Assembly: GCA_030411725.1 (NCBI GenBank)
Contig: MU839831.1
Location: 620,001-684,000, forward strand
Origin: Echria macrotheca
Taxonomy: Eukaryota > Ascomycota > Sordariomycetes > Sordariales > Schizotheciaceae
Direction of reading: 5' to 3'
Length of the DNA: 64,000 bases
The notes beneath the pieces were generated by a model. It was not told where the DNA came from. It did not search any database and worked only from the letters and a program-made list of their open reading frames with translations. The position numbers and the translations under genes were made by a program. Below are positions 56,460-64,000 of the stretch, piece after piece; position 1 is the first letter of the stretch; each line of letters opens with the position of its first letter.

Positions 56460-59217
56460 CTAAGCCGAAGCAGCAACACCAACCCGTCTCCCCCTTCCAG
56501 ACCCCTGACTCTGCGAAGTCCCAGAAGACCGCGGTGCAAGCGTATACTTGGCAAAAGCCCTAGCCAGCGCCTTCTTACAACTAACCTTCTGACTACCCAC
56601 AAAACTATCCACCGTGACGGCGATCGCGCGATCGATATCCTGCGACGTGCAGTACTCCGACAGCCGCATGCGACAGAACGCCTCGCTGATGCGGATGATT
56701 GCTTCGAGGTGGCGGACCTGTTGTCTCATTAATAACCACCAGAGAGAGGGGGGAGGGGATGAGGGATTCTTACAGTGATGGGGTACGCCCCCGTAGCAAG
56801 ACTCTCCTTGCGCATATCGGCAAACAGCCTGGCGACTTTATCCTCGTCCATATGGTACAACTTGGGCGAGCACCGCTCGCGCGCGTAGAGGATATACTTG
56901 CGCAGCAGTTCCTGGGGGATATCGCCCTCTTTTTTCTTTTGTGACTCTCCTCCTTCCGTAGCAGCAGAATCATGCTCGACCTCCGTCGACTGTCCCTTCT
57001 CCCCAGCAGTAGTATCTCCCTGACTACCACCAGAAGTCAACGGATGACTCCTAGAATGCGAGCCAACAATAAACCTCGCAAGCCTCTCATCCTCAGCCGG
57101 CTCGACCGTGTCCCGCACGACACAGAGTATATCGAACCGCGACAAAATCGGCTCAGTAAGCTCGACGTTCGCCGAGAACGGGATAGTAGAGTTGTACCGC
57201 CCCCCAATCGGGTTCGCAGCAGCAATAATCCCGCACCTTGCCTGCAGCGTCGTGACAATCCCCGCTTTCGAGATCGAAATAGTCTGCTGCTCCATGGCCT
57301 CGTGGATCGACGTCCTGTCCTGGTCATTCATCTTGTCGAACTCGTCGATCAGACACGTGCCCCGGTCGGCGAGCACCAGCGCGCCGCCCTCGAGCGTCCA
57401 CTCCGACGTCAGCGGGTCGCGGCGGACGCTAGCCGTCAGGCCGACCGCGCTGGCGCCCTGGCCAGTCGCAAAAACGGCGCGGTGCGCTGTCTTCTCGACA
57501 TATTTTAGGATCTGCGACTTGGCCGTGCCCGGGTCGCCGAGGAGCAAAACGTTGATGTCGCCGCGGATGTGGTGCGCGCCGCGCGTGTTCTTGGCCACAC
57601 CCCCGAAGAGCGACAGGGCGACGGCGGTTTTGATGTCCGTGTGGCCGTAGATGGACGGCGCGATGGAATTGATGATCTTGTCCACGATCTGCGGGTCGCG
57701 CGACAGCCGCCGGATCTCGTGCTCGTCTTCTTCCGTCATGCGGAAGCCGGCGAGCTGGTCGTGCGCCTTGACGACGTTGTTTGCTTCCAAAATCGTGGCG
57801 AAGACCGGGAAGCCGTTGCGGTTGTTCAGCTGCGCGTCGTAGTTGTTCCGGTAGATGCCCGTGACCTCGATCTCCTCGCCCGGCTTGGCCTTGTCGATCA
57901 AATCCCAGAGGAGGATCACCTCGCGGTGGCGCGGGAGACGGCCAGCCGGAACAGTGCCGGGGGATTCTTGGAGGGTGAGTTTCTGGTAGTTCCGGTAGAC
58001 CGTCTTCTCCGAGTTGAGCGTGAACGGGCCCCGGGACTGGCAGCTCTGGCAGTAGGTGATGCGGACCTCGACGTTGGATTCCTGCTGGAACGGACCCAGC
58101 GTCACGCCGCACTTGGTGCAGTCGAACTTGACGTACTTGAGCTGGGGGAAGACGCCAGTCCTCCGAGTGACAACACCGCTGACGCGCACGAGGCAGTTGA
58201 GGTGCGACTGCCGCAGCTGGCGCAGCGTGTAGTGGACCGGGAGATCGAAAATGCGCACGTGGATCTCGGAGTGGATGCGCTCGTAGTCCGGGTAGTGCAG
58301 CAGCACGGCCTCCATGGCGACCTCGTCGAAGATCTTGAGGATCTCGGCGGGCGAGTTGGCGAGGAAGTAGGCCAGGATGGCTTTGGAAGACGCCAGATGC
58401 TCGTACGACACCTCGAGCGACTCGGCGTTGATCTCGCCGAGCGTGCGGATGCGGTTGCCGTAGACCGAAGACCCGCTGTCGTCGGTGAACTGCGTCAGGA
58501 ACGCCTTGAACTCGCGCTTGATGCTGCGCTGCACCGTCGGCTGCGACACCCACTCCGTCAGGCTGGACGCCTTGACGTCGTGCAGGACATCCAAGGAAAG
58601 CTCGGCGTCCATGATGTCGCCCCCGCCCATGCCGTCGTCGGCGTCCTCGTTGTACCGGTTTCGTCGGGGTCGCTGGTCCAGCAGCATGTTGAGATCCATA
58701 TCGTCGTCGTCGCCGACCAGCGCCGCGGGGCCCTGGCGCCGCTTGAACTCGGCATCGCGCCGCTTCAGCTGCGCCTCGAGACGGCGTCTGTCTCCCAAAT
58801 TCATGGCCTCGTACTCGCCCTCGTCGTCGATGTCGATGCCCTCGTACGCGTCGTCGCTCTTCTCGCGGTAGTCGCGCTCGAAGCCCTCGCGGAACAGGTC
58901 GACCTCGTCCTCGGCGCGCTCGTCGAGGTCGTCAATGTCGTCGTCGTCGGCGATCTCGACGTCCTCGTCGATGTCGTCGTTGTCGTCGTTGTCCATGCGG
59001 TGGTCGATCGGGAAGGCGGGCGGGGACGAGGGCATCATAGGACTAGAAGCGGCGCCGGGGGTGGAGGCGTCGTCGTCGCCGTTGGTGCGGGCGCGCTTGC
59101 GGGAGCCCCTGGCGGGGGCGCCGCGGTTGGCCGAGGCCGAGTGTTCGCGGAGGGGTGAACTGAGCTGTTAGTTTTTCGTTTTTTTTGTCATTCTGGAACA
59201 TAGACGACATACCTCAT
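56460..59217 (-). CDS. MCM2: DNA replication licensing factor Mcm2
   Basis: Subunit of the hexameric Mcm2-7 replicative helicase. Exons 59213-59217 (ATGAG only), 56774-59159 and 56460-56717; 882 aa. The N-terminus MSSPLREHSASANRG leads into the acidic Mcm2 tail (DNDDNDDIDEDVEIADDDD), the histone H3-H4-binding region. The Mcm2-type zinc finger CTKCGVTL...CQSCQS is near residue 345. Walker A GDPGTAKSQ is at about 542, Walker B CLIDEFDKM at about 603 and the arginine finger SRFD at about 672. The C-terminal exon encodes VRHLEAIIRISEAFCRMRLS, the conserved AAA+ lid/winged-helix region. If intron 2 is retained, a stop follows after about 14 extra residues. It shares a 529-bp divergent promoter region with the UBR7-like gene, which contains an ACGCGT box. 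Confidence 0.96.
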
Positions 59218-59746
59218 GTTGTAGATTTGGTAGCCCGCCGTGCAACTGAGTTTGTTGCGAAGAGGGGTGGTGAGTAGGAGAAGAAGAACAACGGTGGAGA
59301 GGTTGAGGGGGACGAAATTGGCCTGAATTTGCGTCGACTGGCGCTTTGCTGCCCCTGTCGTTTCGCGTTGCTGGACCGCGTCGACGCGACGCGCTAGGCC
59401 CGAAATGGACAGACGCGTAAAGTGGTTGCTTCCACCACCACCACGACTGCCACAGAACGCCTCGTCGGGGCGTTTGTCTGTTATAAGTTACGTCTATTCC
59501 CAGTCCTCAATCGGCGTCTGTCACTGTCATAGCTTACTGGTTGTTGAACATCTCGCAACACCAGCTCAAGCAGAAGTGGGGCACTCTCGACGCGCGCGAC
59601 CGAAGCCGATCAGCACTTTCACCAGGCCGCAGTTCCCCGGCAGACGAACCACACCGCGTTCAACCATCAATCCTGACCGAGTCTCTTGATCGCATCTCTC
59701 ACCTCGGCGACCGATATTACAACTTGGCCGCGCTTCTGTCATTATA
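59218..59746. promoter_or_regulatory. Divergent promoter region of MCM2 and UBR7-like gene
   Basis: 529 bp between start codons. Contains ACGCGT at 59413-59418 plus nearby GACGCGACGCGC (about 59380-59391). No coding feature. Confidence 0.5.
59413..59418. promoter_or_regulatory. MCB box (ACGCGT) upstream of MCM2
   Basis: MluI cell-cycle box, 196 bp upstream of the MCM2 ATG, with degenerate GACGCG copies beside it. MBF regulates MCM genes through this box in yeasts; chance occurrence cannot be excluded because the hexamer is common in this GC-rich window. Confidence 0.45.
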
Positions 59747-61447
59747 ATGGATCCAACCCAAACGCCAAACGGGGGCGGTGATGGCGAGGTCCCTCTGCGC
59801 AACAAGCCGCGCACCGAGAGCATTTCCCAGAAATCCGACGACTCGCACACGGCCGCCGAGTAAGCATTGTCACCCCCCTTACCGCGATCACTCTAACCAT
59901 TCCAGTTTCATCCGCGACCAAATGCAACTCGAAGCCGACGCGCGCGAGGCCCTCCCCTACGTAAGCCCATCCCTCATTCCCTCCCATCATCCCACTAACC
60001 CATCGATCCATCGCAGAGCATAGAAAACTGCACCAAACCCCTCGGCGCCCTCCGCCAGAGCGTCTTCGCCTGTCTAACCTGCAACCCCCCGCCCGCCGAC
60101 CTCTCGGAGCCCTACAACGCAGCCGGCGTCTGCTACGCCTGCTCGGTGCAGTGCCACGGCGAGCACACGCTCGTCGAGATCTTCACCAAGCGCGACTTCA
60201 CCTGCGACTGCGGCACCACGCGTTTTCCGTCCACCAGCCCATGCGCGCTGCGTCTCAACCCGGAGACTAACACGCGCGGCGGCGTGCATTCCGAGGAGGC
60301 CGAGGCCAACAACAAGTACAACCAGAACTTTCGCAATCGGTTCTGCGGCTGCGAATGCGACTATGACCCGTACCAGCAGAAGGGGACCATGTTCCAGTGT
60401 CTCGGGCTGGGCACCGTCGAGACGGGCGGCTGTGGCGAGGATTGGTATCACCAGGGGTGTCTGGTTGGGCTGGGGCCGAAGTGGGATGAGAATATCAAAA
60501 AGGAGAAGGCCGCCGAGATGAAGGTGGAAAACGGCACACTACCAACTATCTCGGAGGACGTCGAGACGGAGGCACCGGCGCCGCCGGCTGGGGAGAATCC
60601 GGCCGGTGAGGCGGAGGATGAGGACGACGATCCGCCGCCGCCTCCTGGTTTTCCGGGGGAGGACGAGTTTGAGGGTTTTATTTGCTACAAGTGTGTCGAT
60701 GCCTATCCGTGGATCAAGCGGTACGCCGGGACCCCTGGCTTCCTCCCGCCTGTATTCGTCCAAAAGCCGGAGCCCAAAAGTGCGTTGGAATCCACCCCTG
60801 TGGTGGTCAAAACGGAGGAGACGACGTCGAAGAAACGCAAAGCCGACGAAGACGACGACGACATGGCCTCGCAAACCTCCAAGCGTCCCCGCAGCGAAGT
60901 CGGGACAACAACAACCTTCGACTCAACAACCCCAGAAGCCGAACAACTTTCTTCGGAGACCCTCCCCTCGGACAAATGCAAATACACAGCCCTCCCCCCG
61001 ACACCCCCAGGCCAGTTCTCCCTCTTTTTCCGGGACTCCTCCTTCCGGGACTCGTTCTGCCGCTGTCCCGCCTGTTTTCCGTTTTTGGGGAACCACCCCC
61101 AGTTGTTAGAAGAAGAAGAGACGTACGAGCCGCCCGTGTCCCAGGACGGCGACGGCGACGCGGGGTCGACGACGAGCAACGGCGGCGGTAGTCTGCTCGA
61201 GCGCGGCGAGAGCGCGCTGCGCAACGTCGACCGGGTCAGGGCGATCGAGGGCGTCATGGCGTATAACCACCTCAAGGACAAGCTGAAGCCTTTTTTCCAG
61301 CAGTTTGCCGAGAGCGGGAGGGCGATTAGTGCGGAGGATATTAAGGAGTATTTTGCTAAGCTTAGGGGGGATGATGAGGCTATAAGGGAGGCGGGGGAGG
61401 GGGCTGCTAGGGGGGGGGATCATAGGGAGGAGCAGAGTGGGTATTGA
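59747..61447 (+). CDS. UBR7/Mlo2-like protein with UBR box and PHD-like finger
   Basis: Putative N-recognin/E3-type protein, similar to animal UBR7 and fission-yeast Mlo2. Exons 59747-59859, 59906-59960 and 60017-61447; 532 aa. The UBR box (about residues 70-125) is VFACLTCN ... VCYACSVQCHGEHTLVEI ... FTCDCGTTRFP with the Cys/His spacing of the family. The PHD-type finger follows (RFCGCECDYDP, then FQCLGLG, CGEDWYHQGCL and FICYKCVDAYPWI). A Lys/Arg stretch (SKKRKAD) in the disordered middle is a likely nuclear signal. The C-terminal block includes SFCRCPACFPFLGNHPQLLE and MAYNHLKDKLKPFFQQFAES, both typical of UBR7. In animals UBR7 acts on histone H2B; the fungal substrate is unknown. Confidence 0.93.
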
Positions 61448-63683
61448 TTTTTTTTTTTAGGGAAATGGGAATGGGAATGGGAATTTTGGTGTTTTGGTGT
61501 TTTGGTGTTTTTCGGTGGGGTGGGAGGGGAATACTTGGTATGGAATAGATGGACGTGGTATAAGGTATCTTGGGTTTGTGGGTTTTGTACGAGAGTAATG
61601 ATGAGTACCTACCTACCTAGCTTAGGGTCAGGTAGGTATGGATGGTTTCGTGGGTTATGAGAGAGGCCGGTGCCTGTGCAGTGGTGGATATGTGGATGTC
61701 GTCCGTCTTCTGGTTTCAAGTCTGGGAGATGTCAGTCATGTCGGCCGTTGAGAAGTACCTAGGTATGCTTGCTACAAACCTAGGTACCTAGGTAAGCGGT
61801 CAAATAAGTTTTTTTTGGGTGCTGGTATTGATTGGTCGAGCGAGCACTCCTGTTGTGGTTTTGTGATGTACAGGTAATTAACGGGACACGCTACCGGGCG
61901 TGGATAGACTATTCTATGAGAGGCCGGTTATTTTGTTTTCCCACGTTCTCGAGTTGTCGTGCTGGGCGGAAAAACCATCTCTTGACTGGACTGTGGGAAC
62001 ACGATGCAGATATGGAGTAAGGTATCTAGCCGTGACACGTTAGGTACGGTAGCCATCCGTATTTGGCCGGTGACCTTACCTAGACCTAACCCGGTAGCGA
62101 TCCCGTTCGGTATGATGTGTGTTTTTTTTTTTTTTTTTCCGTCCGCATGACGAAGGCAAGTAGTGAGGCGGGCGCGCAGATGGGAGGATGAAAATCTTGG
62201 GGGAGCTCGGCTGGTGTTTGGTTCCTAGGTATTGTACAAGCACTCGTCGACTCGGTCATGACTGGCATGTATCTAGGGATGAGGATGGTGGGAGTTTTAA
62301 TACAGAGGGGTTACGGTGGGGGGAGGGGGTTTAGACCTCCTGGGAGGGATGGGATAGGGTTTTTGTATAATCTCTGTATGAGTGTGTGTGTGTGTGATAG
62401 GTATCCGCATCATCGAGCAACCTGGGGTCGTTCGTTACAGCTGAATCGTTGGGGGGGATACGGTTAGATGAGGTTTGTTTTGCTCTCGGTCGATATGTCG
62501 GAATATACTGGTATCGGCAGAGTTGGAAATACACAATCCGTGATAGACAGGGACAAACTCCTCAAATACGTGTTATATAAGTCAAGGCACACAAAACTAC
62601 TCTGGTGTGCCCGCGCACCGGGCCTGTGTGTTTATCGAATGTCGTCGGGGAGTAGAACTGTATGGCATGCCAACTGTATAGGTATATTTGATGGTAACAC
62701 TAGATGCGAAAAAAAACAGGAAACACACATACGAAATATTAGACCAGTTGCGTAGATTTATATCGGATATTGAACGGCAACTATAAACCTGGGCGGATAA
62801 AAGGCTCCTCCTGGTTGTGGTTTATCTAACACTGCCACCCACAGGCGGAAAACTAAACAGCGTCGTAGCATCATCTGAATATAACTCGAACATGCTTTAC
62901 CATATATGTATAATAGGTACGAGCACATCATGGCAATGGCCTATATCGGCTTCAAGTTTTCCCACTCCAAAGCGCCAGTATCTCGTCTCCTCCAAAACCA
63001 TCAACAGTGTCTTTATTCGTCGGATCGAAAGCAATAGGTCACGATGGCATCTGTACCTCCACCACAAAAAATCAACAGAAAATTTCCCTCCATCTACCTC
63101 CCCGCCCCAGCATCAACCCTACCTACCTAAAGACACAGGTGGGTTAGAGGCCAAAGGAATATTTAATACACCCCATACCTGACGGGTACTATTATACCCG
63201 TGTTGTGACGTATGTGTTTTCTTGACGGTCCCTTGATACTCGGGTTGAGCTGTTGTACTCATAAAACTCCTGAGACTAGGAGACCAGCCACGGAGAAACG
63301 ATATCGCCAACCTCAAGTGTAATCCGGTCGTTATTTGGCAGGGTAAGCCATCAGGAAGGCAACAGTTTTCCGCCGGCAGCTTCTTGATGGTGCCGTTGAG
63401 GAGTATATGTTTTCCAAAAGTACCCCTCAGAAGAAGCATACGGAAATCTTCTCTTCGATTATCAAGAACCACTCTACAGTCGCCAACAACACCTCACAGC
63501 CGACCCACGGTCAACGGAGCAGATGAGATCAGATACTGGAGACAACCCACTTAACATCAAATATAAACGTTACAACAAATAAGGTATCTACGAGCATTAC
63601 CGCCGCAACGCCAACCTGCTTGTCCATCCATGCATCCAGCATATATCCCGATTCACCGATCCATATCATACACCGCCAAAAGC
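61448..63683. other. AT-richer spacer with homopolymers and TACCTAGGTA palindromes
   Basis: About 2.2 kb between convergent genes. No supported gene on either strand. It holds T runs (about 11 T at 61448-61458; 17 T at 62122-62138), TACCTAGGTA at 61756-61765 and 61785-61794, related ACCT/AGGT tracts at about 61605-61640 and 62077-62090, and a short (GT)n at about 62383-62394. I see no transposase or reverse-transcriptase remnants. Confidence 0.5.
62122..62138 (+). repeat. Homopolymer run of 17 T
   Basis: An uninterrupted T17 in the spacer between the UBR7-like gene and the last partial gene. Confidence 0.9.
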
Positions 63684-64000
63684 TTACTGCCCTGTAGACC
63701 CAGTACTGCTCGCCGCACTCGACGGCCTCGGCGGCGGGACCGGCACAATACTCCCCGAGTCGCCCCGCTGCATCGGCACGCCGCCCATCATACTCATCGG
63801 GAACGGCATCGTACCAGTCCTCGACCCCTGGCCCTGAGGCGCCATATTTTCTTCCTGTTGCTGCTGCTGCTGTTGTTGCTCGCCCTCCAAATCCGTCAGA
63901 ACCCCCCCAGCCGCGGCAGCAGCAGCCGCCGCCGCCGCCGCATCGGCCAGATTCTTGGCAATATCCCGCTGTCTCTGCTTCTCGGCGACATCAATCAGAT
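63684..64000 (-). CDS. C-terminus of an unrecognised Ala- and Gln-rich protein, 5' part outside window
   Basis: Minus-strand frame open from the window edge to a TAA at 63684-63686; 104 residues visible. It begins in a charged helical segment (LIDVAEKQRQRDIAKNLAD), then a run of eleven alanines, GGVLTDLEGE, eight or more glutamines, and a Met/Pro/Ser-rich tail ending SSAASSTGSTGQ. Such low-complexity tails are common in fungal transcription and chromatin regulators, but nothing visible identifies the family. Codon use is like neighbouring genes. I do not assign a function. Confidence 0.7.
   Translation of the reverse strand, partial: LIDVAEKQRQRDIAKNLADAAAAAAAAAAAGGVLTDLEGEQQQQQQQQEENMAPQGQGSRTGTMPFPMSMMGGVPMQRGDSGSIVPVPPPRPSSAASSTGSTGQ

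Noticed and set aside
57569..59158. A 529-codon open frame antisense to MCM2
   Set aside because: It mirrors MCM2 codons in GC-rich DNA and reads as Val/Leu/Asp-rich low-complexity sequence; the MCM2 frame has all catalytic motifs.
61448..63683. Degenerate transposon in the AT-richer spacer
   Set aside because: No transposase or reverse-transcriptase similarity, terminal repeats or target-site duplications could be seen; only simple repeats.

Overview
This window is nuclear DNA of a filamentous ascomycete (Pezizomycotina). I judge it most likely a Sordariomycete, and perhaps a member of the Sordariales, from protein resemblance and gene style; no marker fixes the species. The evidence is about twenty protein genes on both strands with short introns (mostly 46-140 nt, GT...AG, CTRAC-type branch sites), C/G-rich third codon positions, pyrimidine-rich leaders, and fungus-specific families such as Ecm33, Mnn9, Mhp1 and a cytochrome b5-acyl-CoA dehydrogenase fusion. 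I see no bacterial-type operons, CRISPR arrays, rRNA, convincing tRNAs or transposons. Exon coordinates were worked out by hand from splice sites and reading-frame continuity; every complete spliced CDS sums to a whole number of codons.

Layout. 0-7.9 kb: a mitochondrial NAD+-type carrier (partial, runs off the left edge) diverges from QCR7 of respiratory complex III; then a Golgi mannan polymerase subunit (Mnn9-like) and a 3-methyladenine DNA glycosylase. 7.9-11.8 kb is gene-poor and ends in the long leader of ECM33. 11.8-26.3 kb: ECM33 (GPI cell-wall protein), SPF45-like splicing factor, Rex3-like RNA exonuclease, Ubp3/USP10-like deubiquitinase and a Sae2/CtIP-like double-strand-break repair protein. 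26.3-29.4 kb is another gene-poor stretch. 29.4-36.3 kb: a seven-zinc-knuckle CNBP/Gis2 protein split by seven coding introns, the b5-acyl-CoA dehydrogenase, and a flavin amine oxidase. 37.5-43.8 kb: ATG2. 44.4-50.1 kb: a GH3 beta-glucosidase with PA14 insert, a HAD-like hydrolase, and ribosomal protein uL18 (Rpl5). 51.5-61.4 kb: an Mhp1-like LRR protein, replicative helicase subunit MCM2, and a UBR7/Mlo2-like UBR-box/PHD protein. 61.4-63.7 kb is AT-richer spacer with homopolymers and repeated TACCTAGGTA palindromes; the C-terminus of one more minus-strand gene closes the window.

These are mostly conserved housekeeping genes without cluster logic. I do not see a novel multi-gene system. The most interesting leftovers are regulatory or structural: a 16-17 bp near-palindrome shared by the ATG2 leader and the HAD/RPL5 promoter; over-represented TACCTAGGTA palindromes; three microexons in the CNBP gene; a possible mitochondrial N-terminal extension on the DNA glycosylase; a duplicated SPVLG module in the Sae2 homologue; and displacement of the catalytic glutamate in the b5-acyl-CoA dehydrogenase.
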